From the NCBI GenBank assembly GCA_050633905.1, contig JBOEHJ010000013.1, positions 181,010 through 245,009 on the forward strand: DNA of 64,000 nucleotides. The letters run 5' to 3'. The notes beneath the pieces are model-generated. The model did no database searches, was not told the DNA's origin, and worked only from the letters and a program-made list of their open reading frames with translations. Source of the stretch: JANQPX01 sp050633905 (GTDB taxonomy: Bacteria; Pseudomonadota; Alphaproteobacteria; Geminicoccales; Geminicoccaceae). Every line of letters starts with the position of its first letter. Position 1 is the first letter of the stretch. The position numbers were made by a program, and so were the translations under genes. Positions 50,889 through 59,777 of the stretch are shown one piece after another.

Positions 50889-52187
50889 ATGGCGACAAGA
50901 GCAAATCGGCAATCCGGCGTGGCGACAGACTATGTTGCGGGCGGCGGGTTGTTGCACAGGCGGACGCTGCTTACGGGCAGTGCAGCGGCGGCCAGCGCGA
51001 TGGCTGTGAGTGGTCTATCGACAGGTGTCGCCGAGGCCGCTTCTTTGAAGGTGCCACCCTGGATGCAAATTCCAGGAGCGCCCTTTCGAAACTACGGTAT
51101 GCCGTCCACTTATGAAGAGGCTGTGCAGCGCGGTGTCCTTCAACCTTATGGGGATGTCGCGCCAGGAGCTGGCGTGTCGATGACGCCCCTTCATCAGCTG
51201 AATGGCACGATCACGCCCAACGGCCTGCATTTCGAGCGCCACCACAATGGTGTGCCCGACATCGATCCTGCTGCGCACAAGCTTCTCTTGCATGGCCTCG
51301 TGTCGAGAAACCTGACCTTTGGTGTCGATGACCTTCTGCGTTATCCGATGACCAGCCGGCTCTGCTTCATCGAGTGCTCTGGGAATAGCTTCTTCAACGC
51401 CTTTGCCGAGCCGCAACAGATGCCCTGCGGTATGATCCATGGTCTCGTCTCCTGCTCGGAGTGGACTGGTGTCAGCCTAGCGGTTTTGCTCGACGAGGCT
51501 GGCGTGGATCTGTCCGGCAACTGGCTCTTGGCTGAAGGGGCCGACTCTGCTGCGATGAGCCGAAGTGTGCCCATGGAAAAAGCCATGGATGACGCGATCA
51601 TCGCGCTCTATCAGAACGGCGAGCGCATTCGTCCGGAACAAGGTTATCCCATGCGCCTGCTGCTCCCCGGCTTCGAGGGCAATATGAGCGTGAAGTGGCT
51701 ACGACGCTTGAAGGTGACCGATCAGCCGACCCACACCAAAGACGAGACCTCGAAATACACCGAGCTAATGCCCGATGGTCAGTCGCGCCAGTTCACCTAT
51801 GCCATGGGCGTAAAGTCGACCATTACCCATCCGTCCTTCGGCATGACCATGTCAGGGCCAGGCTTTTATGAGATCTCGGGTCTGGCTTGGTCCGGCGCGG
51901 GCAAGATCGAGAAGGTGGAGATATCTGCTGACGGCGGCGCGAGTTGGGCAGTAGCGGTTCTTCAGGAACCGGTGTTGCCCATGAGCCTCACCCGGTTTCG
52001 CATGCCATGGGACTGGTCCGGCGGACCTGCCACTCTGCAGAGTAGGGCGACCGATGATCAAGGCCGTTCGCAGACCGCTCGAAGCGAATGGACGACCCAA
52101 TACGCGCCGGGTCAAATCTATCACTACAACGCGATCCAGAGCTGGCAGGTCGCGGACAATGGGGAGATCAGCAATGTCTTTGCCTAG
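50889..52187 (+). CDS. soxC: Sulfite/sulfane dehydrogenase molybdenum subunit
   Basis: 432 residues. A Tat signal (HRRTLLTGSAAAASAMAVSG) is followed by the sulfite-oxidase fold with the molybdenum-ligand cysteine in LCFIECSGNSFFN. The C-terminal dimer domain ends with the SoxC-type HYNAIQSWQVADNGE. It is an exported molybdopterin enzyme that oxidises the sulfane or sulfite level of sulfur with SoxD. AAGGGAGG precedes the ATG. The stop lies inside the soxD start, so the pair is coupled. The other sox genes (XYZAB) are not in the window. Confidence 0.9.
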   Translation: MATRANRQSGVATDYVAGGGLLHRRTLLTGSAAAASAMAVSGLSTGVAEAASLKVPPWMQIPGAPFRNYGMPSTYEEAVQRGVLQPYGDVAPGAGVSMTPLHQLNGTITPNGLHFERHHNGVPDIDPAAHKLLLHGLVSRNLTFGVDDLLRYPMTSRLCFIECSGNSFFNAFAEPQQMPCGMIHGLVSCSEWTGVSLAVLLDEAGVDLSGNWLLAEGADSAAMSRSVPMEKAMDDAIIALYQNGERIRPEQGYPMRLLLPGFEGNMSVKWLRRLKVTDQPTHTKDETSKYTELMPDGQSRQFTYAMGVKSTITHPSFGMTMSGPGFYEISGLAWSGAGKIEKVEISADGGASWAVAVLQEPVLPMSLTRFRMPWDWSGGPATLQSRATDDQGRSQTARSEWTTQYAPGQIYHYNAIQSWQVADNGEISNVFA

Positions 52188-52710
52188 GCAGGTCGCGGCA
52201 AGCACCGTCTTTGTGGTCCTGACCCTTTGCGGCAGCGCTCAGGCAGCCGGCCCGGGGCTCGGACAAGAGATCAGTGAGGATGAGCTCAGCGCCTGGAATA
52301 TCAGCATCGAGCCGGATGGCAGCGGCCTGCCGCCTGGATCCGGCAATGTCGCGGCCGGCGCTGACGTCTACGCCGCCAAGTGCGCTCAGTGCCACGGCGA
52401 AACCGGCACCGAAGGGCCGACCGATCCCATCGCAGGCGGCATCGGGTCGCTGACCACGGAAGCGCCCGTGAAGACCGTAGGGAGCTTTTGGCCCTATGCA
52501 ACGACGCTTTTCGATTACACGAGAAGGGCCATGCCCTTCGATGCGCCACAGTCTTTGACCGCCGACGAGACCTATGCGGTCACCGCCTATGTCTTGCATC
52601 TCAACGGAATCCTCGAGGAGGATGCCGTTCTGGACGCCGCGAGCCTGCCGGCAATCGTGATGCCGAACAAAGAAGGATTCATCTCCTATTGGCCAGATGC
52701 GCCGCAATGA
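52174..52710 (+). CDS. soxD: Monoheme cytochrome c partner of SoxC
   Basis: 178 residues with a signal peptide (hydrophobic run ending SAQA). One heme site, CAQCHGETG, is at about residue 70, with a likely axial methionine in RRAMPFDAPQSLTADE. Heme-binding SoxD subunits take electrons from SoxC; this is the short single-heme form. The ATG at 52174 overlaps the end of soxC by 14 bases. Confidence 0.86.
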   Translation: MSLPRQVAASTVFVVLTLCGSAQAAGPGLGQEISEDELSAWNISIEPDGSGLPPGSGNVAAGADVYAAKCAQCHGETGTEGPTDPIAGGIGSLTTEAPVKTVGSFWPYATTLFDYTRRAMPFDAPQSLTADETYAVTAYVLHLNGILEEDAVLDAASLPAIVMPNKEGFISYWPDAPQ

Positions 52711-52888
52711 ACGGTGCGTGCGTCAGAGGAACATGAGGGTAGCAAGGCCGTGACCGAATGTGACCTCTAGGTTCACATGCCGGTCACGGTCGACCGTTGG
52801 CTGCCGCGCGTCCATTCGGATGGCTGTCGGCGGAATGTCTCGAGACTGCCGCCAAATGAGGCGGCAGCCTGAGGAGGCGTAAGAGGGA

Positions 52889-53284
52889 TCAAGCTGGGGG
52901 ACGCTCGCTGCTCCAGATGTCGTGATGCCAACGCCAAGCGCCGTTCTCCTTCTTCCAGATCACAATATATTTGCCTTCGTCAGCCACCGAGCCATCGCCG
53001 AGCGTCAGCTTGAAAAGTCCGATTTCATTCACCGTATCGCCGAGATCATCAAGCTCGATCGTCTTCAATTCGACGGCTTTGATGCCCATGTCGATCGCAC
53101 CTTGCCAGAACGCGCGGATCTCGTTTCCGCCTTTGATGATCGGGCTGTTCGGCGGCATGATCGACCCGGAGCTTGTGTAGACTGAAAGCAGCCCTTCAGA
53201 GTCGGACCGGCTCATCGCCTGCTCGAACTGCCGGTTCACCTGATCGATGGCGGCTGAAACATCTGCATTGGGTGAGTTGATCAT
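52889..53284 (-). CDS. SnoaL/DUF4440-like NTF2-fold protein
   Basis: 131 residues with the NTF2-like pattern: an N-terminal helix pair (AAIDQVNRQFEQAMSRSDSEGLLSVY) followed by the strand region GSIMPPNSPIIKGGNEIRAFW and a C-terminal GKYIVIWKKENGAWRWHHDIW. Proteins of this SgcJ/YybH-like group are small ligand-binding or isomerase-like proteins. GAGGAAG precedes the ATG. It is convergent with soxCD and not obviously linked to it. Confidence 0.78.
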   Translation of the reverse strand: MINSPNADVSAAIDQVNRQFEQAMSRSDSEGLLSVYTSSGSIMPPNSPIIKGGNEIRAFWQGAIDMGIKAVELKTIELDDLGDTVNEIGLFKLTLGDGSVADEGKYIVIWKKENGAWRWHHDIWSSERPPA

Positions 53285-53438
53285 AACGCTTCCTCTTCCG
53301 CTGGTGTTGTGGCTTTAGAATAGGGATGCGCAAAGAGCGCCGCCATGGAGCTGAATTTCGAACATCGACAACTTGTCTCATCGATGAGACAGGAGAGATC
53401 GTCCGGTCAGAAGAGCATCGTCGCCGATTGCCGATGCT

Positions 53439-54323
53439 TTAGGATTTGGTGCCGTCACCCTGCTCGATCGGCCTCGCAGGATCCTGCTTCCAGGCGGCGA
53501 AGGAGCCGTCGAAAAGCTTAGCGGGCTTATCCAGGCTTGAGAGCGCCATAAGGATGACCGTCGCCGCGTAGCCTGAACCGCAAGACACGATGATCGGCTT
53601 GTCGCGCCATTGTGGAACCATATCGTCGAGCAGGTGAGCGATATGATCGCTGTCGAGAAAGAGGCCCGTGTCGGGGTCGAGCACCGTACTGAACGGGACA
53701 CTTAGCGCGCCTGGGATGTGTCCTGTCCGCGGATCATCAGGTTTGCCGGCATAGCCCGCCAAGCCACGGGCATCAATGAGGCAAGCCTGTTCGTACGTGT
53801 CCAGGAAGATGTCCAGATCGATCTTCAGACCATCCTGCATCTTGGGCTCGAACGTTCCCTTTCTTAGCTCGGGAACCTCGTTCGTGACCGGTAGATCTTG
53901 GGATTTCCAATAGGTCCAGCCGCCATTCAGCACGCGCAAATTGTCGAAGCCCCAGTGGCGCATGGCGAGCCAGATGCGGCCAGCCTGCATATGGGAATAG
54001 CCGTCATAAAGAACGACCAGATCACCGTCGTCGATGCCGAGCGCCTCGAAGGCGAAACGTGCTCCGGCCTCGTCGGAAACCGATGCCAGGCCGAGCGCTA
54101 CACCCTGCTCGATGAAATGTTTCGTCCAGTCGAGGAAGGCGGCTCCTTGAATGTGCTCGGCTTCATAGTCTCCAGTCAGCGCCCGCGCAGGCGTGCTCCA
54201 TGTGCCGCGCACATCGAAGATCTTGACGTCGCTTCGGCCGAGCATGCCAGCTAGCTCCCCGGCGGAGATGAGTGGCGAGCGGCTCGCAGCTGGCCGCTCC
54301 CCGCCATCGTTGGTCACGCTCAT
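53439..54323 (-). CDS. Two-domain rhodanese-like sulfurtransferase
   Basis: 294 residues with two rhodanese domains. The first is inactive (DGYSHMQAGRIWLAM region). The second carries the active-site cysteine in IVSCGSGYAATV. It resembles 3-mercaptopyruvate/thiosulfate sulfurtransferases (SseA group) and would transfer sulfane sulfur, in keeping with the soxCD genes nearby. Its ATG overlaps the cupin stop (ATGA), so the two are made together. It has no signal peptide. Confidence 0.87.
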   Translation of the reverse strand: MSVTNDGGERPAASRSPLISAGELAGMLGRSDVKIFDVRGTWSTPARALTGDYEAEHIQGAAFLDWTKHFIEQGVALGLASVSDEAGARFAFEALGIDDGDLVVLYDGYSHMQAGRIWLAMRHWGFDNLRVLNGGWTYWKSQDLPVTNEVPELRKGTFEPKMQDGLKIDLDIFLDTYEQACLIDARGLAGYAGKPDDPRTGHIPGALSVPFSTVLDPDTGLFLDSDHIAHLLDDMVPQWRDKPIIVSCGSGYAATVILMALSSLDKPAKLFDGSFAAWKQDPARPIEQGDGTKS

Positions 54324-54757
54324 TCAGAAACTGCGAAGTCGAAGGGGACGTCCTGATAGAAGAACGTCAGGCAGTCGACCGGGCTGTCTTCGGCACAGCG
54401 CGTGATGTGCGCAGCTTCGGCCGGCACGTAGTAGTAGCTACCCTTGGTCAGCGTCACGTTCGACGCCTCATCGCCCTCGATCGGGTTCTCAAAATTGCCA
54501 TCGATGACCACGGCGTGATAGGCGGAGCCATGGGTGTGCATCGGCGTGGCCTGCCCCGGAGGAATTCGAACGAACGTGCCATGCGCACCCGACTCGCGAT
54601 CGCCGACTACGGTGGCGAAGGCGACGGTGCCTGGGATGATGTCCTGGAATTCCACGTCCGCAGATGACATGAAGACGCCCTTGTCCTCGCCGGCGATCGC
54701 CTGCAGGCTAAATGCGGCCATGGCCAGACCTGCAGCCACCAAAAGAGTTCGTTTCAT
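54320..54757 (-). CDS. Exported cupin protein
   Basis: 145 residues from ATG at 54757, with a signal peptide (residues about 1-22, ending SLQAIA). A single cupin barrel follows, with metal-binding positions in PPGQATPMHTHGSAYHAVV and a later HITRC. It is encoded just before the sulfurtransferase with a four-base overlap. It might be a periplasmic sulfur-related dioxygenase or a binding protein; the sequence does not decide. Confidence 0.8.
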   Translation of the reverse strand: MKRTLLVAAGLAMAAFSLQAIAGEDKGVFMSSADVEFQDIIPGTVAFATVVGDRESGAHGTFVRIPPGQATPMHTHGSAYHAVVIDGNFENPIEGDEASNVTLTKGSYYYVPAEAAHITRCAEDSPVDCLTFFYQDVPFDFAVSE

Positions 54758-54979
54758 GAGATCCCTCGTCCTTGTTTGATGTCGGCTGAGCATCTCAAAA
54801 GCGGAGACACTGTCCCATACACGAAACCGACATTGACATGGACAAAATCGAACGCTGGCACACAGAAACGCAGTATTTTTGAGAGAAATCCGTCCCGGAC
54901 ATGGACAGATTACGACTCGTCTGCCGCATATTTTTGACGTCGGCGCCGACTGTGTGAACCCGATGACGTGATCACATCA

Positions 54980-55852
54980 CTAGAATGGTTGTGGGTTGGT
55001 GAAATAGTCGGAGGGTGAGAAGCCGAACTGCTTCTTGAAGAACCGCGAAAAATAGAGGGGATCGTCGAAACCGAGATCGAAGGCGACCTCTTTGACCGAC
55101 TTTTGCCCCGATCGCAATTCGACGCGTGCAGCGATCGCAACCCGCTCGTTGAGGGCCTGCATCGCCGTCTGTCCTAGTTCGGCTTTGAGATGCCGGTTGA
55201 GCGTCGTCGGCGTCACCCCGAGCGCATCGCAGAAGAAGGTCATCTCCTTTCGCTCCAGATAATGTTCTTCCACGAGGTCCTGAAAACGAAGAACCAGATC
55301 GGAAATTCTGCCATCCTGCAGCGAGGGATCGACGCTCCCCGCCGTCGTGCGCAGCTTACATTCCGCAGCCTGCAGCAGGATCGAGCGCAGTGCGCTGATC
55401 GATCGCTCCGCGGCGAAGGCTCCTTTGAAACGAACGATTTCGTTCAGCTCTTCGAACCGGCTCGTCAGCAAAGGCCATTCTCGCTCCGGCAAGGTAATCA
55501 GAGGCTTGCCAGCGACACGATTGAAAACGATGCCATCACAATAGACCTCGCCACGTTTCACCCGAACGCAAAAGAAGTTGTGATGAAATGCGAGGGAATA
55601 GACTGTCGCTGCACCTTCGAAGCGGACGCGTTCTCCCGGCGATACCGGCAGCAACTGCCCCGTCATCATCGACAGTCGTCGATTGTCCAAAATGACCGAC
55701 GCTTCTCCCACCTCTTTGACATAGATCCTGTAGAGATCGGATGGATAATCAGGCGGCGCGCCGGCTTTGACTTGAACCCAAAGGCTTGGCGGATCGGACA
55801 AACTCTGGACATCGAGCTCCAAGCTGGCCTCCAAAGAGTGGTCTGACGTCAT
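54980..55852 (-). CDS. AraC-family transcriptional regulator
   Basis: 290 residues. An N-terminal cupin-like ligand domain is followed by the C-terminal double helix-turn-helix (LNRHLKAELGQTAMQALNERV, then SVKEVAFDLGFDDPLYFSRFFKKQFG). It is 100 bases downstream of the MFS gene on the same strand and may regulate it or the cupin/rhodanese pair. The effector is unknown. Confidence 0.88.
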   Translation of the reverse strand: MTSDHSLEASLELDVQSLSDPPSLWVQVKAGAPPDYPSDLYRIYVKEVGEASVILDNRRLSMMTGQLLPVSPGERVRFEGAATVYSLAFHHNFFCVRVKRGEVYCDGIVFNRVAGKPLITLPEREWPLLTSRFEELNEIVRFKGAFAAERSISALRSILLQAAECKLRTTAGSVDPSLQDGRISDLVLRFQDLVEEHYLERKEMTFFCDALGVTPTTLNRHLKAELGQTAMQALNERVAIAARVELRSGQKSVKEVAFDLGFDDPLYFSRFFKKQFGFSPSDYFTNPQPF

Positions 55853-55952
55853 CTTTCATCCCGCAGGGCGTAGTCTGTACTCTCTCGATCATTGTGCAGA
55901 ACGAAGAAGCCCGATCAAGGTCGTACAGCGCGGGGCACCTCATCACGCGACG

Positions 55953-57179
55953 TCAAGCCCTACTGCCGATATGACGACGTTGGCTGACCAGCCAGATCAG
56001 CGCCGCCCCGGCAAGCAACAGGAAGGGAATCATAGCATAGTTGACGGCATTCCAGCCATCGACCGGTGTGCTGCCGGAGCAATTCATCAAGCCGCCTGAA
56101 GCCAGGCTTGCCAGGGTTACGCACCCGAAAACGATCATATCGTTCAGACCCTGGGCACGCCCACGCTCATGTGGAGCATGGGCGGTCGCCAGGAGGCTGG
56201 TTGCTCCGATGAACCCAAAGTTCCAGCCGAGGCCCAGGAAAATCAATGCGGCATAGAAATTTGTCAGCGTCACGCCGGCAAGTGCGACGAGGCCCGCGAG
56301 GCCTAAAATCGTCAGCCCTGCGGTGATGACCCTCGGCGCACCGAACCGCACGATGAGATGACCGGTGAAGAAGGACGGGATGAACATCGCCAAGACGTGG
56401 GCGGAGACGATGTCGTTGGCATCCTCGTTGGTGAAACCACAGCCTATGACCGCAAGCGGCGTCGACGTCATCACCAGGTTCATCAGCGCGTAGCTGACCA
56501 TGGCGCAGATAATGGCGACGAGGATGGTCGGATTGCGCAGCAATTCCAGCCGGGATGCTCCCTCCTGCACCGTTTTGCCGGCTGCGTCGTCGTCCTCACC
56601 CTTGGGCAGATCGAGGAGCAGAAACAGGAACATGCCGACGAGGTTTAAGGCGACGATGGTCAGGTAGGTTCCGAAGAAGGGAACAACCGTCACATCATAG
56701 ACCAGCTTGTTCAGCTGCGGGCCAAAGACGGCAGCCAGAAGCCCACCTGCCATGACATAGGAGATCGCCTTGGGCCGAAACGCATCGGATGCTGTGTCGG
56801 CAGCGGCAAATCGGTAGAATCCTTGTGCCGACATGTAGATACCTGTGAAGTAGGAGCCCAGGAGCAGTATGGAGAAAGATCCGACATAGAGCCCTATGGC
56901 TGCGATCGCAGCACCGATGGCGCCACCGATGGCGCCTATGAAAAATCCGAACTGGCGCCCCCTTCGCTGCATCAGCGGGGAGATCCAAGGTGCGGTGGTC
57001 ATCGAACCGAACACGATCATCGAGATCGGGAGCGTGGCAAAGCATGGATTGTCGGCCAGCATGGCGCCTGCGAGACCGCCCACGACGAAGATCATCGGCA
57101 TCTGTGCTCCGAGAATGGCCTGCGCCGCGACGAGCACCATGACATTCCGCTTGGCGATAGCGTCACCTGAAAAACTCAA
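55953..57179 (-). CDS. MFS transporter
   Basis: 408 residues with about 12 hydrophobic helices. The loop between helices 2 and 3 has the MFS-type pattern WISPLMQRRGRQFGFFIG, and the central loop is acidic (PKGEDDDAAG). Start is TTG at 57179 with GAGG about five bases upstream. The substrate is unknown. The upstream neighbour is the DMT remnant. Confidence 0.85.
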   Translation of the reverse strand: MSFSGDAIAKRNVMVLVAAQAILGAQMPMIFVVGGLAGAMLADNPCFATLPISMIVFGSMTTAPWISPLMQRRGRQFGFFIGAIGGAIGAAIAAIGLYVGSFSILLLGSYFTGIYMSAQGFYRFAAADTASDAFRPKAISYVMAGGLLAAVFGPQLNKLVYDVTVVPFFGTYLTIVALNLVGMFLFLLLDLPKGEDDDAAGKTVQEGASRLELLRNPTILVAIICAMVSYALMNLVMTSTPLAVIGCGFTNEDANDIVSAHVLAMFIPSFFTGHLIVRFGAPRVITAGLTILGLAGLVALAGVTLTNFYAALIFLGLGWNFGFIGATSLLATAHAPHERGRAQGLNDMIVFGCVTLASLASGGLMNCSGSTPVDGWNAVNYAMIPFLLLAGAALIWLVSQRRHIGSRA

Positions 57180-57246
57180 CAGCCTCGATCCCTTTCATGC
57201 GCCGCATTGCGCCAGAAATACCCTGTTTCGCGGAGTAGTCGCACCC

Positions 57247-57475
57247 TTAAGCAGCCGTCTGCTTTTTGCTGGTCGCCATGAAGACGCCGAGGCCGGCGAC
57301 GACCATACCCACCCATGCAAGCGGCGGCATGATTTCGTCAAGTACAATCCAGGCGACGGCAGCGGCCATGGGCGGCACGGGGATGAACAGGGCGGAGATC
57401 TTGGATACCTCGCCCGCGCGGACCGACGGCGATCAACGAGCTCGCGATGATCAGATAGACTAGGGATCCGACGAG
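57247..57475 (-). pseudogene. C-terminal remnant of an EamA/DMT transporter
   Basis: The minus strand reads RAGEVSKISALFIPVPPMAA, then AWIVLDEIMPPLAWVGMVVAG and LGVFMATSKK before TAA at 57247. This is the normal last two helices of drug/metabolite EamA transporters. An earlier helix lies one frame away (QLVGSLVYLIIASSLI). The first two-thirds of the gene are missing. Confidence 0.55.
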
Positions 57476-57610
57476 CTGCGATTCCGGTTGCGGTGTCTAC
57501 ATGGACAGCTAGGAGGGCTTGGCGTTCAACTTTCGGTTCAAAAAAGACCTTGATACCGCTTGAACCTGTCTTGAAGGTCTCCGAAATCGATTGGTCGGCG
57601 GCAGTGGCGG

Positions 57611-58627
57611 TCAAATGACATCAGATGAATTGGCGTCTGCTTGAACGATCGTCGCCGCCCAGGTTTCACGCATCCATTCGACGCAGGCTATGGCCTGCTC
57701 GAAGAGTGAGTATCCGCAGCCTTCGCCGTAATCTGTGTTGGGAATGAACTCGGTCGATATTTGTCCAAGCTTGCCTTTGGGATCATTGACGTGATGACGC
57801 ATCAGCAAGCGGATACCTTCTTTCCAGGGCTCCAACAAATCTTCGTGCCATAGGGCATGATACGCCCCTTCCGACGGTTGCTTGAATGGGTATTGAATAC
57901 CTCTCCCTACACTGCCATCGGGATGACGACCGTTGATGTTTTTGGGATTGTTAGGGATTGCGGCACGCGCATGGCAGTGACGTATCCAGCCGGCCTCGAT
58001 CCACTCGGCGATCACATTGCCATTCGTGAACGGATCCAGGATCAGGTCGCCGGCGGCGATCTTCTTGCTGGTGTCGAAGATTTGTTGTTCATCAGGGTTG
58101 TCCATCTTGAAGACCACGTGGCTATGATCGAGTGTCATGTTGAATTCGACGCCTCTCGCTTCCACCAAGCGGCCCACACGTGCAACGCGAGGAAAATCCT
58201 CCGACCACATGTTCACGTGGACTTCGAAACAGGGCACGCAGCCATATCGGTCGCCAAGCTCGGCGGCATGTATGTAAGCGTCGACGACCTCATCGTCCGT
58301 CACCACATGCCCTTTGGCATGATGCAGCTTGACCTGTGTATTGTGGGCGATCGAACCGAGGTCTTGGCCTATTCGGAGGTTCTCTTCTAGCAGCGATTCA
58401 TCGGAGCCCAGAGTGTAGAACCAGCCACCGGCTCGTACAGGCAGGTTGTATTTTGCACTCGCTTTAAGAAACTCATCGACCTCGTCCGACTCAGGCGTCT
58501 TATCGACATAGTCAAACACGCCGGCGTCGCGCACCATGGCAAAGCGCGTATCGATGTCCGGCATCGGGTCGACGTGCGTATGTTTGATGCCATTGGTCTG
58601 AATACCGAATAGAAGCTCGTTCCTCAT
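57611..58627 (-). CDS. Xylose-isomerase-like TIM-barrel protein
   Basis: About 338 residues from ATG at 58627, with AAGGGGAAG upstream. The pattern is that of AP-endonuclease-2/sugar-isomerase family barrels: FEVHVNMWSEDFPRV, then NMTLDHSHVVFKM, IRHCHARAAIPNN and a late ISTEFIPNTDYG, providing Glu/His/Asp metal ligands. It could isomerise or epimerise a sugar or related hydroxy compound. The substrate is not evident, and the flanking genes are remnants. Confidence 0.75.
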   Translation of the reverse strand: MRNELLFGIQTNGIKHTHVDPMPDIDTRFAMVRDAGVFDYVDKTPESDEVDEFLKASAKYNLPVRAGGWFYTLGSDESLLEENLRIGQDLGSIAHNTQVKLHHAKGHVVTDDEVVDAYIHAAELGDRYGCVPCFEVHVNMWSEDFPRVARVGRLVEARGVEFNMTLDHSHVVFKMDNPDEQQIFDTSKKIAAGDLILDPFTNGNVIAEWIEAGWIRHCHARAAIPNNPKNINGRHPDGSVGRGIQYPFKQPSEGAYHALWHEDLLEPWKEGIRLLMRHHVNDPKGKLGQISTEFIPNTDYGEGCGYSLFEQAIACVEWMRETWAATIVQADANSSDVI

Positions 58628-58827
58628 ATTCTTCCCCTTTTCAGGCCGCCAATTTGGGCCAGCCATCGTCCTACTATGTCAGCGCAGCCGAAAAACGCTA
58701 TCGCCGAGGCGATGCGCTGCACAATGACCTTCGGCGATTGAACCGCTATGCTTCGAGCCGCACCCTGACATGCGTATCAAGGCATCAGCGTGATTGGCAG
58801 CGATGACGAATCACCCGGAGGACGGCC

Positions 58828-59279
58828 TTGCCAATCAGGTCAGCTGAAACACCGCTTGGCTGGATCAGCCTCAAGGAAGAAAACGAGGCTATCACCACAT
58901 TGACGTGGGGCAGGGAGGGCACGGACGAGACGCCTTTGCTTGTCGAGGCCGTGGGACAGCTGACATCATATTTCTCGCATGATCTAAATGCCTTTGACTT
59001 GCCGCTGTGTCCAAGTGGTGGTGCCTTTCAGCAGGCCGTCAACGCGGCCAAGCAGGCATCCCCTATGGCGAAACCCGGGAATATGGCGAAATCGCCCAGG
59101 AGCTAGGATCGATGCCGCAGCCGGTAGGCAGTGCTTGCGGTAGTAATTCCATCGCCATCATGATTCCCCGCCATCGGGCCGTTGCGTCATCGGGGCTGGG
59201 CGGATTCTCGGCGTCGGGCGGAATCGAAACCAAAGTCGCCTTGCTACGTCATGAAGGGGCCTACTCGGTGCTCATCTAG
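58828..59279 (+). pseudogene. Broken methylated-DNA-cysteine methyltransferase-like gene
   Basis: The first frame encodes the N-terminal domain and FQQAVNAAKQA. A one-base loss near 59058 moves the continuation IPYGETREYGEIAQELG to the next frame. The active-site region then reads IPRHRAV where the family has IPCHRV, so the alkyl-accepting cysteine is arginine, and the preceding asparagine of GSANG is cysteine. It is therefore frameshifted and lacks its catalytic residue. Confidence 0.65.
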
Positions 59280-59410
59280 CGGTGTGATCGAAAAGAAGCG
59301 TTCCAGTCGAAAGGAAGGCGGGCACCGCCTTGCTGGGGAAGCTCGATGCTACCAGGATGATGGGATGGCCGAGATTCTGCTGACTGCACCTTAGGCAGGC
59401 TAGCAAGTCG

Positions 59411-59730
59411 ATGAAGAAGGCGAAGACTTCGGGGCGACGGGTTCTGGTTTTGGGCGACGGCATTGTAGGTGCTACGACAGCCTACGCTCAGGCGAAGCGC
59501 GGCTTCGAGGTCATCGTGATCGAGCGCCAGGACAGCGTTCGGCCTCGAAACCTCCTTTGCCGATGGCAGCCTGACCATGGCCCATCCCAGGGCAGCGCTT
59601 GGACTACCGTTGAAGCTCCTGAAATGGTTAGGCCGCGAGGAGGAGCCCTTCCTCGTCCGCCTTGGTGCTCTGCCGGGCATGACTATGGGCGCCATCAAAG
59701 GCTCGGTGGCGTGGCCACCTCATCGACATT
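59411..59730 (+). pseudogene. N-terminal remnant of a DadA-like D-amino acid dehydrogenase
   Basis: The frame from 59411 reads RVLVLGDGIVGATTAYAQAK and GFEVIVIERQDS, the FAD-binding start of DadA proteins. After a frameshift near 59545 the neighbouring frame gives SLTMAHPRAALGLPLKLLKW and REEEPFLVRLGALPGM, matching the next part of the family. The rest is absent, overrun by the convergent LLM gene. Confidence 0.55.
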
Positions 59731-59777
59731 GGCGCGCCGTCGTCTGTTCTGTCGATAGGCGGTTTTGTCCGGGTGCG

